NCBI GenBank assembly: GCA_910588495.1
Contig: CAJUPU010000004.1
Location: 51,305-115,304, forward strand
DNA from: an uncultured Oscillospiraceae bacterium
Lineage (GTDB): Bacteria; Bacillota; Clostridia; Oscillospirales; Oscillospiraceae
Direction of reading: 5' to 3'
Length of the DNA stretch: 64,000 nt
A program made the translations under genes and the position numbers. Shown here piece after piece: positions 31,932 to 38,966 of the stretch. The notes beneath the pieces are model-generated. The model searched no databases, had not been told where the DNA came from, and was given only the letters and a program-made list of their open reading frames with translations. The stretch's first letter is position 1, and every line of letters begins with the position of its first letter.

Positions 31932-32158
31932 CCCGGCCGGGAACGGGCCCCGGCAGGGGGAGGAGATCCTCTCGCCGCGCCCCATTTCGGGGCCTGAGAG
32001 GCCGATCAGGACATGCTTGTGCAAGGCCGCGGCGGAAATGGTCTCCGCGGTCTATATTTTCATGCCATTTATTTGGAAAATGCTATTGCGATCCCCTGTC
32101 CGGCATAGTATAATGAAGCTGGACCTATGTAACTGAACGTTCATTGAGGACAGAACGC
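31917..32158. other. Putative invertible promoter segment (phase-variation switch), present orientation OFF for the surface gene
   Basis: About 242 bp lie between the spacer centres of two inverted recombinase-type sites. Inside is a strong plus-strand promoter (32086-32114) that points toward the recombinase gene and away from the surface gene. Inversion would move it to about 31961-31989 on the minus strand, making a leader of about 440 bases through all three riboswitch aptamers. A weaker minus-strand promoter candidate (TTTCCA-17-TATAGA, 32079-32051) could give basal transcription now. No ORF here is credible. Inversion itself is inferred, not seen. Confidence 0.75.
32086..32114 (+). promoter_or_regulatory. 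Promoter inside the invertible segment
   Basis: TTGCGA (32086-32091), 17-base spacer, consensus TATAAT (32109-32114). Transcription would begin near 32121 and run through the right recombination site into the antisense strand of the recombinase gene. No plus-strand gene follows, which is why the orientation is suspicious. Confidence 0.85.
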
Positions 32159-32171
32159 GTATTCCGTCTCC
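32146..32171. repeat. Right recombination site (IRR) of the putative invertible segment
   Basis: GGACAGAACGCGTATTC (32148-32164) is the exact complement of 31911-31927. The central spacer is CGCGTA (32156-32161), the reverse complement of the left spacer, so the two sites are inverted and recombination would flip rather than delete the DNA. The outer arm is less perfect (CGTCTCC versus TGTCCCC). It ends at the stop codon of the recombinase gene. Confidence 0.85.
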
Positions 32172-33016
32172 TAGCTGATCAATCTCAGCCGCTCCAGCTG
32201 CCGGACGTGCTCCTCCCCGGTGGCGGCCAGATAGATCCGGGTGGTGTCGATAGAGCTGTGGCCCAGCACGTCGGCCAGCCTGACGATGTCCCGGGTGGCC
32301 TGGTAGAAGGCCGTGGCGAACAGGTGGCGCAGGTTGTGGGGGAACACCTTGGTGGGCTCCACCCCCGCCTGGGCGCACAGGCCCTTCATCTCCCGCCAGA
32401 TCTGCTTTCTGGACAGACTGCCTCCGCCTCTGGTGAGAAAGACCTCGCCGGAGGCGATCTTGTGTTTTTGGGCGTATTTCAGCAGCTTCCGGCACAGCTT
32501 GCCGGGCAGCAGGACGACCCGGACCTTCCCCTTGAGGGAGACCTCCGCCCGGCCCCGCCCGGCCGCCTCCACGGTGATATACCGGAGCTCGGACACCCGT
32601 ATGCCGGTGGCGCAGATGGTCTCCAGCAGCAGCTCCAGCCGGGTCTGCCCGCCGCGTCGGGCGGCGTCCACCAGGCGCTGGTACTCTCCCCGGGTCAGCT
32701 CCCTGGCACTCTCCCGGAAGGCCCGGCGCTGGAGCTTCAAATACCTCGCCTGGCACCGTTCCGCCCCCAAAAGCACCAGCAGGCCGTTGACTGCGGCCAG
32801 CTTGGCGTTCACCGTGGCCGGGGCCCGGCCCTGGGCGATCAGCGCCTCCTTCCAGGCGTGGACCAGCTCTTTGCTCACCGGCCGCCCCTCCAGCCACGCG
32901 GCGAAGGCCCCCGCGTCCCGCAGGTACTTTTCCACCGTGGCGGGGGCCCGCTCCTCTTGGAGCAGATGGTCCCGATAACGGTCCAGACTGTGGATATCTA
33001 ACGATGATCCGCTCAT
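32171..33016 (-). CDS. Tyrosine recombinase (XerC/D-like integrase), likely inverts the adjacent promoter segment
   Basis: 281 residues, ATG at 33016 after a GGAGGTG site. N-terminal SAM-like core-binding domain (about 5-90), catalytic domain (about 105-275) with the full active set: Arg in ATGIRVSEL, Lys in SLKGKVR, His-x-x-Arg in HNLRHLFA, His in LGHSSI and the nucleophile Tyr in TTRIYLAA. No phage or transposon genes are adjacent. Its stop codon abuts the right recombination site, as for recombinases dedicated to a local invertible switch. A role as the invertase is inferred from position and site structure. Confidence 0.92.
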   Translation of the reverse strand: MSGSSLDIHSLDRYRDHLLQEERAPATVEKYLRDAGAFAAWLEGRPVSKELVHAWKEALIAQGRAPATVNAKLAAVNGLLVLLGAERCQARYLKLQRRAFRESARELTRGEYQRLVDAARRGGQTRLELLLETICATGIRVSELRYITVEAAGRGRAEVSLKGKVRVVLLPGKLCRKLLKYAQKHKIASGEVFLTRGGGSLSRKQIWREMKGLCAQAGVEPTKVFPHNLRHLFATAFYQATRDIVRLADVLGHSSIDTTRIYLAATGEEHVRQLERLRLIS

Positions 33017-33145
33017 TTTTCACCTCCGAAGGATGAGTACGCTTAGTGTATCACATGGAGGGGGAACTATGCGGGAGCCGGACGTCACGGGGAAGCCAGG
33101 GGCCGCCGGGGCGGCGCTTTCACTTTTTATCAAGAAAAATAAATC

Positions 33146-33173
33146 TTGACTTTCATATTATTTATGTTATACT
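33146..33173 (+). promoter_or_regulatory. Promoter of the DUF2089 gene pair
   Basis: TTGACT (33146-33151), 16-base spacer, TATACT (33168-33173). The predicted start of transcription (about 33180) coincides with the first possible ATG (33181), which argues for the downstream TTG start at 33199. Confidence 0.7.
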
Positions 33174-33198
33174 TGATTTTATGAAAGGGGCGAGGCCG

Positions 33199-33489
33199 TT
33201 GGACACGATCCCGGTTTGGATGGAGGCATTGGAGGACGAGGACGTGGCGTTCATCAGACGGTTCGTGCTGGCCTCCGGCTCCCTCAAGGAGATGGCGGCG
33301 CAGTACGGCGTCAGCTATCCCACGGTGCGGCTGCGGCTGGACCGGCTGATCCAAAAGATCCGGCTGGCGGAAACAACGGAGGCGGACCCCTATGTGGCGC
33401 TGGTGAAGCGGCTGGCGGTGGATGACAAGCTGGATTTCGACACGGCCAAGCTGCTGCTCAACGAATACCGAAAGACGAAGGAGGGCTGA
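33199..33489 (+). CDS. DUF2089 family protein
   Basis: About 97 residues from TTG 33199, which has an AAAGGGG site eight bases upstream; an ATG at 33181 would add six residues but lies at the predicted transcription start. The core DEDVAFIRRFVLASGSLKEMAAQYGVSYPTVRLRLDRLIQKI is characteristic of DUF2089 and looks like a helix-turn-helix, so it may regulate transcription. It is co-transcribed with the membrane protein three bases downstream. Partners and target are unknown. Confidence 0.85.
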   Translation: MDTIPVWMEALEDEDVAFIRRFVLASGSLKEMAAQYGVSYPTVRLRLDRLIQKIRLAETTEADPYVALVKRLAVDDKLDFDTAKLLLNEYRKTKEG

Positions 33490-33492
33490 ACG

Positions 33493-33864
33493 ATGCAGAC
33501 CGGGTTCCACTTTGACGGGGAGGGGGATCTGATCCAGGTGGTCATGGGAGAGGCTCCCATCCTCCTGCTGATGATGGCCGCGGCGCTGGCGCTGGAGGTG
33601 TTCCTGGCGCTGAAAAAGGACGGGCGGCTGGGGCTGCTCCCGCCTGGGCTGTGGCTGTTGAAGTGTGTGGCGCAGCTGGCCGTCTGGATGAGCCAGGTGA
33701 GCGGATACTCCTCGGTGGCTGAGATGGGCGGGATGCTGGCCCTGGCGTTTTGCGTGGAAAACATTCCCACGCTGCTGCTGCTGGCGGCCTACGGCCTGTG
33801 CCGCTTGTACCGGCGGCGAAAGACCGCGCGGCAGTTGAAAAAGACCCGCATCGAGGACCTGTGA
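33493..33864 (+). CDS. Small membrane protein linked to DUF2089
   Basis: 123 residues starting three bases after the DUF2089 stop. Three hydrophobic stretches (about 20-40, 50-68 and 79-105), then a basic tail RLYRRRKTARQLKKTR. DUF2089 genes often sit beside small membrane proteins, so the two may form a regulator and membrane-sensor pair (inference). No enzymatic motif. Confidence 0.7.
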   Translation: MQTGFHFDGEGDLIQVVMGEAPILLLMMAAALALEVFLALKKDGRLGLLPPGLWLLKCVAQLAVWMSQVSGYSSVAEMGGMLALAFCVENIPTLLLLAAYGLCRLYRRRKTARQLKKTRIEDL

Positions 33865-33870
33865 GCAAAG

Positions 33871-33899
33871 AGCCGCCGGGAGACCGGCGGCTCTTTTTT
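33871..33899 (+). terminator. Terminator of the DUF2089 operon
   Basis: AGCCGCCGG (33871-33879) pairs with CCGGCGGCT (33884-33892), followed by TTTTTT. Confidence 0.88.
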
Positions 33900-33920
33900 C
33901 GCAAAAGACCAAAATGCCCC

Positions 33921-33951
33921 TTGACAAACAGGCCGTATAAGCATATGCTTA
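33921..33951 (+). promoter_or_regulatory. psuK promoter with perfect palindromic operator over the -10
   Basis: TTGACA (33921-33926), 17-base spacer, TATGCT (33944-33949). The perfect 14-base palindrome TAAGCATATGCTTA (33938-33951) covers the -10. PsuK has an N-terminal helix-turn-helix, so autoregulation at this site is plausible. Confidence 0.75.
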
Positions 33952-33982
33952 ACAAAGACAGAAAAGTTTAGGAGTGAGGCCC

Positions 33983-35065
33983 ATGACCCAGCGGGAGCGC
34001 CAGATCCTCCGGTGGATCGAGGAGGACCCCCTGATCTCCCAGCAGGAGCTGGCGGACAAGGCGGGGATCGCCCGGTCGTCGGTGGCGGTGCACATCTCCA
34101 ACCTGATGAAAAAGGGGCACATCGCGGGGAAGGGCTACATCGTGTCCACCGCGCCCTACGCCGTGGTGGTGGGGGGGGTGAACATGGACATCGGCGGGGT
34201 GTCGGCCGCCCCCCTGGTCCGGGCGGACTCCAACCCCGGCGCGGTGCGGATGAGCCTGGGGGGCGTGGGGAGGAACATCGCCCACAACATGGCCCTGCTG
34301 GGGCTGGACGTGCGCCTGCTCACCGCCTTCGGAGACGATCTGTACGCCCAGCGCATCGCCGCCTCCTGCGGGGAGCTGGGCATCGACATCAGCCGGGCGC
34401 TGCAGGTCCCCGGAGAGCGCACCTCCACCTACCTCTTCATCGCCGACGAGGGGGGCGAGATGGAGCTGGCCCTGTCCGATATGGACATCTACCGCCATAT
34501 CACCCCGGCCTTCCTGGCCTCCCGGGCCCAGCTGCTGCAAAACGCCCAGCTGGTGGTGGTGGACGCCAACATCCCGGAGGAGTCCATCCGGTGGCTGGCG
34601 GACCATGTCACGCCCCCCATCTTCGCCGACCCGGTGTCCACCGCCAAGGCGGACAAGCTGCGCCCCGTGCTGGGCAGGCTCCACACCCTGAAGCCCAACC
34701 GGATCGAGGCGGAGCTGCTGTCCGGGGTGGAGATCCGGGACGAGGCGAGCCTGGACCGGGCCGCCGGCGCCCTGCTGGAGACGGGGCTGCGCCGGGTGTT
34801 CCTCTCCCTGGGCGGGGATGGGGTGCTGGCCGCGGACCACAGCGGCCGGGCGCGCCTGCCCTGCCTGCCGGGGAACAAGGTGAACACCACCGGCTGCGGC
34901 GACGCGTTCATGGCGGCACTGGCCTGGGCCTATCTGGAGGGCACCGGCCTGGAGGAGACGGCGAGGGCGGGCTCTGCCGCCGCCGCCATCGCCATGGAGA
35001 GCGCCGAGACCATCAATGACGGGATGAGTGCGCAGGCGCTGCGGGAGCGGATGTATTCCCGCTGA
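33983..35065 (+). CDS. psuK: Pseudouridine kinase with N-terminal helix-turn-helix (PfkB family)
   Basis: 360 residues from ATG 33983; an upstream GTG at 33974 overlaps the AGGAG ribosome site. Residues 1-55 form a winged helix-turn-helix (RQILRWIEEDPLISQQELADKAGIARSSVAVHISNL). The PfkB sugar-kinase domain follows with GGVNMDIGG, GGVGRNIAHNMALLG, LKPNRIEAELLSG and the catalytic NTTGCGDAFMAA. This fusion is typical of pseudouridine kinases encoded with PsuG. It phosphorylates pseudouridine, and PsuG then splits the product to uracil and ribose-5-phosphate. The HTH plus the palindrome over its promoter suggest self-repression. Confidence 0.9.
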   Translation: MTQRERQILRWIEEDPLISQQELADKAGIARSSVAVHISNLMKKGHIAGKGYIVSTAPYAVVVGGVNMDIGGVSAAPLVRADSNPGAVRMSLGGVGRNIAHNMALLGLDVRLLTAFGDDLYAQRIAASCGELGIDISRALQVPGERTSTYLFIADEGGEMELALSDMDIYRHITPAFLASRAQLLQNAQLVVVDANIPEESIRWLADHVTPPIFADPVSTAKADKLRPVLGRLHTLKPNRIEAELLSGVEIRDEASLDRAAGALLETGLRRVFLSLGGDGVLAADHSGRARLPCLPGNKVNTTGCGDAFMAALAWAYLEGTGLEETARAGSAAAAIAMESAETINDGMSAQALRERMYSR

Positions 35066-35145
35066 AAAAAGCAGCGAGGAGCGGAAAAAACCTTTGGCCG
35101 CGAAAACGGATCTCGCGTGGAAAAAATATGTAGGAGGAAGCTGTT

Positions 35146-36057
35146 ATGAACAAGTATTTGGATGTATCCCCCGAAGTGGCCCAGGCCCTGGCCGCCGGAA
35201 AACCCGTGGTGGCCCTGGAGTCCACCATCATCTCCCACGGGATGCCCTACCCCCAGAATGTGGAGACCGCCCTGGCGGTGGAGGCCATCATCCGGGAGAA
35301 CGGAGCCGTCCCCGCCACCATCGCCATCATCGGCGGGCGGCTGAAGGCCGGGTGCACCAAGGAGGAGATCGAATACCTGGGCAAGACGGGCACCGCCGTC
35401 ACCAAGGCCAGCCGCCGGGATCTGGCCATGCTGTGCGCCCGGGGGCAGGACGGGGCCACCACCGTCACCACCACCATGATCATCGCCCACATGGCGGGCA
35501 TCAGGGTGTTCGCCACCGGCGGCATCGGCGGGGTCCACCGGGGGGCGGAGACCACCATGGACATCTCCGCCGACCTGGAGGAGCTGGCCCATACCCCCGT
35601 CATGGTGGTGTGCGCCGGGGCCAAGTCCATCCTGGACCTGGGGCTGACGTTGGAGTACCTGGAGACCCACGGCGTGCCCGTGCTGGGCTACGGCACCAAG
35701 GAGCTGCCCGCCTTCTACACCCGGCACAGCGGCTTTGGGGTGGACTACCAGGTGGACAGCCCCGAGGAGCTGGCGGCGGCCTTCCGGGCCAGCCTGGAGC
35801 TGGGCTTCCAGGGCGGTATGCTGGTGGCCAACCCCATCCCCGAGGAATACTCCATGGACCCGAAGGCGATCGGCGCCGCCATCGACGAGGCCCTGGCCCA
35901 GGCGAAGGCCAACGGCATCCACGGCAAGGAGACCACCCCCTTCCTGCTGGCCAAGGTGAAGGAACTCACCGGCGGGGACAGCCTGGATTCCAACATCCAG
36001 CTGGTGTTCAACAACGCCCGGCTGGCGGCCAAGACCGCGGCCTGTCTGGCCAAGTGA
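35146..36057 (+). CDS. psuG: Pseudouridine-5'-phosphate glycosidase
   Basis: 303 residues, the usual size. ATG at 35146 after a GTAGGAGG site. Signature blocks: VALESTIISHGMPYPQN (catalytic Glu), a Lys in GCTKEEIEYLGKTG, KASRRDLA, GATTVTTTMIIAHMAGI, FATGGIGGVHRGAE and VCAGAKSILDLGLTLEYLETHGVPV. It cleaves the C-C glycosidic bond of pseudouridine monophosphate, salvaging modified RNA nucleosides. It forms a two-gene operon with psuK and ends at a strong terminator. Confidence 0.95.
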   Translation: MNKYLDVSPEVAQALAAGKPVVALESTIISHGMPYPQNVETALAVEAIIRENGAVPATIAIIGGRLKAGCTKEEIEYLGKTGTAVTKASRRDLAMLCARGQDGATTVTTTMIIAHMAGIRVFATGGIGGVHRGAETTMDISADLEELAHTPVMVVCAGAKSILDLGLTLEYLETHGVPVLGYGTKELPAFYTRHSGFGVDYQVDSPEELAAAFRASLELGFQGGMLVANPIPEEYSMDPKAIGAAIDEALAQAKANGIHGKETTPFLLAKVKELTGGDSLDSNIQLVFNNARLAAKTAACLAK

Positions 36058-36061
36058 CCGG

Positions 36062-36095
36062 CCGGGCCCCCGCCCTTGGCGGGGGCCCGGTTTTT
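36062..36095 (+). terminator. Terminator of psuK-psuG
   Basis: CCGGGCCCCCGCC (36062-36074) pairs with GGCGGGGGCCCGG (36078-36090), then TTTTT. Further GC-rich hairpins continue to about 36180 without gene content. Confidence 0.88.
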
Positions 36096-36301
36096 CCGCC
36101 GCCCTCTGGCGGCCGGAACGGCGCTCCGCCCAGCGGAGCCGGGGGGCGTTCCGGCGTCCGGCCCGGGAGGGGCCGCGCGTTCATGGATATTTCACAAAAG
36201 GTTCTCAGATCGTCCAACATCTTCCGGCCGAAGCCTGGTATGATGAGCGTGTCAGGTGAAAACCAGACATTCTCCTCCCTCTCTCTTTTCTCAAACACGA
36301 A

Positions 36302-36329
36302 GAAGCCCCCGGCTCAGGCCGGGGGCTTC
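36302..36329 (-). terminator. Terminator of the lipid-kinase gene
   Basis: GAAGCCCCCGGC (36302-36313) pairs with GCCGGGGGCTTC (36318-36329). It directly follows the stop of the minus-strand kinase gene; the T-rich tract on that side is interrupted (CTTCTTCGTGTTT). Confidence 0.7.
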
Positions 36330-36330
36330 C

Positions 36331-37242
36331 TCATGTTTTGGGCAGGTAGTCCAGCCCCGCCGGATAGAAGAAGTCCACCTTCTTGTCCGACAGGCCGATG
36401 GTCAGCTCCCGGGCCCGGAGGGCCTCGCCGTCGATCACCGCCACCAGCTCGGTCCGGCCCTTGACGGTGACGGTCCTACCCTGCCTGTACCAGATCAGGT
36501 CCGGGTAGTCCCGGTATCTGCCCTTGGCGTACTGCCCCACCAGCCGGAAGAAGGTGGCGCGGCTCACCTTGGGCACCACCAGGGTCTCCAGCAGGCCGTC
36601 GTCGGGCATATTGTCCCCCACCGGCATGAAGCCCCCGCCGTAGTACCGCCCGCTGCACACGCACACGATGGTGGTCTCCCCGTCGAAGTGGAGGTCGCCG
36701 CAGTCCACCGCCGTGGGCTGGGCGATGCTCTTGAAGATCACGTTCTCCAGCAGGGCCAGGATATAGGCCCCGATGCCCGTCACCAGGGGGAGGGCGTTGT
36801 ATCTGTCCTTGTCCACGGCGATGCGGGAGTCCAGCCCCACGCACACGATGTCCAGCCCCAGCCGTCCGTTGCAGTCGATCAGGTCCATGGCGGCCTGGGG
36901 GCCCTCCGACAAAGCTTCCAGGTCGGTGAAGCGGGCCTTGTTCTCCCGGCCGAAGATCTTCAGAAAATCGTTGCCGGTGCCCAGGGGCACGTTGGTGACG
37001 GCGGCGTTGGCGTGCCCCGCCGCGCCGTTCACCACCTCGTTGAGGGTGCCGTCGCCGCCGCAGGCGTAGAGGCGCACGGCCTGGCCGCGCTCCGCCGCCG
37101 CTTGGGCGATCTGCCGGGCATCCCCGGCCTTCTCGGTGAACGAGATCTCATAGGGGGCGTCCAGAGCCTGGATGCGGTCCACCAGCGACCTGGTGCTCCG
37201 TTTTTTGCCCGCCGAGGGGTTGATGATGAAAATGTGCTTCAA
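36331..37242 (-). CDS. Diacylglycerol/lipid kinase family protein
   Basis: About 304 residues. TTG start at 37242 with a GAGAGGTGGG site; the frame stays open upstream only through the repeat C. N-terminal IFIINPSAGKK and the nucleotide-binding GGDGTLNEVVNG with PLGTGNDFLK mark the DAGK/YegS/BmrU family. The C-terminal half has GGGFMPVGDNMPDDGLLET. Likely phosphorylates diacylglycerol or a related lipid at the membrane, returning it to phospholipid synthesis. It lies downstream of the RlmL-like gene, separated by intercistronic repeats. Confidence 0.9.
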   Translation of the reverse strand: MKHIFIINPSAGKKRSTRSLVDRIQALDAPYEISFTEKAGDARQIAQAAAERGQAVRLYACGGDGTLNEVVNGAAGHANAAVTNVPLGTGNDFLKIFGRENKARFTDLEALSEGPQAAMDLIDCNGRLGLDIVCVGLDSRIAVDKDRYNALPLVTGIGAYILALLENVIFKSIAQPTAVDCGDLHFDGETTIVCVCSGRYYGGGFMPVGDNMPDDGLLETLVVPKVSRATFFRLVGQYAKGRYRDYPDLIWYRQGRTVTVKGRTELVAVIDGEALRARELTIGLSDKKVDFFYPAGLDYLPKT

Positions 37243-37258
37243 TGGCCCACCTCTCTCT

Positions 37259-37554
37259 TTGTGCTCATAGCGGCTTCGCGCTTCTTGGTCGTCACGCTCC
37301 GCCTGTTCGCGACGCGCGGCTTCCCTCCGACTCGGGCGAAGCCCGCCTGCGCTGGGCGGCTGGGCTTGCGCCCTCGCTCCAGTCCATCCGCGCTGCTCAC
37401 AACGGCGTCGCGCTTCTCCATTGTCACGCTTCAAAGCGGTCAGGCTGTCCGGTCGCTTTCCCTCCGACTCGGCCTGGTCTGCGGGGCGCTGTGCGCCCCT
37501 GCGCTCGGCCTCGCTTCGGTCCAAGCTCCCGCTCTGACCGCTTTTCAGCGCTTC
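37259..37554 (-). repeat. GC-rich intercistronic repeat, tandem copies C1+C2
   Basis: On the minus strand C1 starts GAAGCGCTGA at 37554, holds GCGAGGCCGAGCGC and CCAGGCCGAGTCGGAGGG, and ends GCGTGACAA (about 37421). C2 starts GAAGCGCGAC (37416), shares CCGAGTCGGAGGGAAGC and ends near 37288. A short third start follows (37284-37271). The TGA in GAAGCGCTGA is the stop codon of the RlmL-like gene. Same orientation as transcription, as in copies A and B. Confidence 0.85.
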
Positions 37555-38672
37555 CCGCCGTACATGAACAGGTCGCATTTGATCATGCCGTTGTAGAGCT
37601 TGCGCTTTTTGTCCGCCGGGCGGCCGAAGGCGCGCTCGAACTCGGTGTGGGAGGAGAGCACGTCCACCTCCCAGCCCTTTGGCAGCGCCCGGGCCGCTTT
37701 CCCGAAGGCGCGGTAGAGCCCCTCCGCCTCCTCCTTTTCCAGCAGCCGCTCTCCATAGGGCGGGTTGGTCACCACCCGGCCCGCGGGCTCGGTGCGGCGG
37801 AATCCGGCCGCGTCCGCCACCTGGAAGCGCACCGTGTCCTCCACCCCGGCCAATCGGGCGTTGTGCCGGGACAGCTCCACGGCGGCGGGGTCGATGTCCC
37901 CGCCCCAGATGTCATAGGAGCCGTGGAACTCGGCGTCCTGGGCCTCGTCGTCGGCGTCCATCCACAGGCGTGAGGGCAGCCACCCCCACCGCTGGGCGGC
38001 GAAATTCCGGTTGAGCCCCGGGGCCCGGTTTTTGGCGATGAGGGCCGCCTCGATGGGGATGGTGCCCGAGCCGCAGAAGGGGTCGCAGAAGGGATCGCGC
38101 CCTTTGTAGCGGGACAGGGACACCAGCGCCGCCGCCAGGGTCTCCCGCAGGGGAGCGCCCATGTTTTGGGCCCGGTAGCCCCGCTTGTACAGGCTGTCGC
38201 CGGAGGTGTCCAGCATCAGCGTCACGGTGTCCTTCAAAATGGAGAACTGCACCTGGTATAAGCTCCCCGTCTCGGGCAGGGTGTCCAGACCATACACCTG
38301 CCCCAGCCTTTTGGACAGGGCCTTTTTCAGGATGGACTGGCAGGCGGGCACCGAGTGGAGCTGGGAGCTGATGCTGTAGCCCTTCACCGGGAAGCGGCCC
38401 TCCCGGGGGATGTAGTCCTCCCAGGGGATGGCGGCCGCGCCCTGGAACAGCTCCTCGAAGGAGCGGGCCTGGAAGCTCCCCAGGCTGAGCAGCACCCGCG
38501 CCCCGCAGCGCAGGGCCAGGTTCATTCGGGGGATGTCGGCGGGCCCTCCCTGGCACAGCACCCGGCCGTTCTCCGCCTTGACCTGGGACAGCCCCAGTTT
38601 TTTCAGCTCGTAGGCCACGGTGGACTCCACCCCCATGAGGGCGGGTATGACGAATCGAAATGTGTTATCCAT
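37545..38672 (-). CDS. THUMP-domain class I RNA methyltransferase (RlmL-like)
   Basis: 375 residues from ATG 38672; the longer frame lacks a ribosome site. Ferredoxin-like and THUMP regions (about 1-165: FRFVIPALMGVESTVAYELKKLG, FPVKGYSISSQLHSVPACQSILKKAL) precede a Rossmann methyltransferase with DPFCGSGTIPIEAALIAKN, GGDIDPAAVELSRHNA and the catalytic NPPYGERL. These are guanosine-N2 methyltransferases for 23S rRNA (RlmL type). The final codons and stop lie in the intercistronic repeat C1. Confidence 0.92.
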   Translation of the reverse strand: MDNTFRFVIPALMGVESTVAYELKKLGLSQVKAENGRVLCQGGPADIPRMNLALRCGARVLLSLGSFQARSFEELFQGAAAIPWEDYIPREGRFPVKGYSISSQLHSVPACQSILKKALSKRLGQVYGLDTLPETGSLYQVQFSILKDTVTLMLDTSGDSLYKRGYRAQNMGAPLRETLAAALVSLSRYKGRDPFCDPFCGSGTIPIEAALIAKNRAPGLNRNFAAQRWGWLPSRLWMDADDEAQDAEFHGSYDIWGGDIDPAAVELSRHNARLAGVEDTVRFQVADAAGFRRTEPAGRVVTNPPYGERLLEKEEAEGLYRAFGKAARALPKGWEVDVLSSHTEFERAFGRPADKKRKLYNGMIKCDLFMYGGKR

Positions 38673-38794
38673 AATGACTGACGCTCCGCAAAAGATTTTT
38701 TGAACGGCCCTCGGCCCGGCCTTGATGTCCCCGCCCGCCGGGACGGGGACCCTTTCGAGGGCCATGGAAAAGTTTTTTTGAAGGACCCCTTGAC

Positions 38795-38823
38795 TTTACA
38801 TTTGGTGGAAGGTGTAGTATGAT
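38795..38823 (+). promoter_or_regulatory. Distal promoter upstream of the NfeD-SPFH operon
   Basis: TTTACA (38795-38800), 17-base spacer, TATGAT (38818-38823). A second possible start is the extended -10 TGGTATGCT near 38933-38941, about 25 bases before the gene. The stretch between them contains no recognisable gene. Confidence 0.6.
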
Positions 38824-38966
38824 GTCACAAGGAGGGGAAAAAGCTTACAGACCTCAGTATAATGTAAAATGGCGGCGCTGGCAATAATGATTTCGGCGCC
38901 CGCGAAAATTTCTTTTCCCCGCCTTCCGTTTGTGGTATGCTTGTGAGCAAGAAAGGAGTGTAGCGT

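Noticed and set aside
31683..32024. Minus-strand frames across the riboswitch region
   Set aside because: They run through three aptamer cores and a recombination site; the repeated GRKATG-like peptide pieces simply reflect the conserved RNA sequence.
32171..33016. Recombinase as part of an integrated prophage or conjugative element
   Set aside because: No phage, relaxase, excisionase, replication or tRNA attachment site lies nearby, while paired inverted sites abut the gene. A local invertase role fits better.
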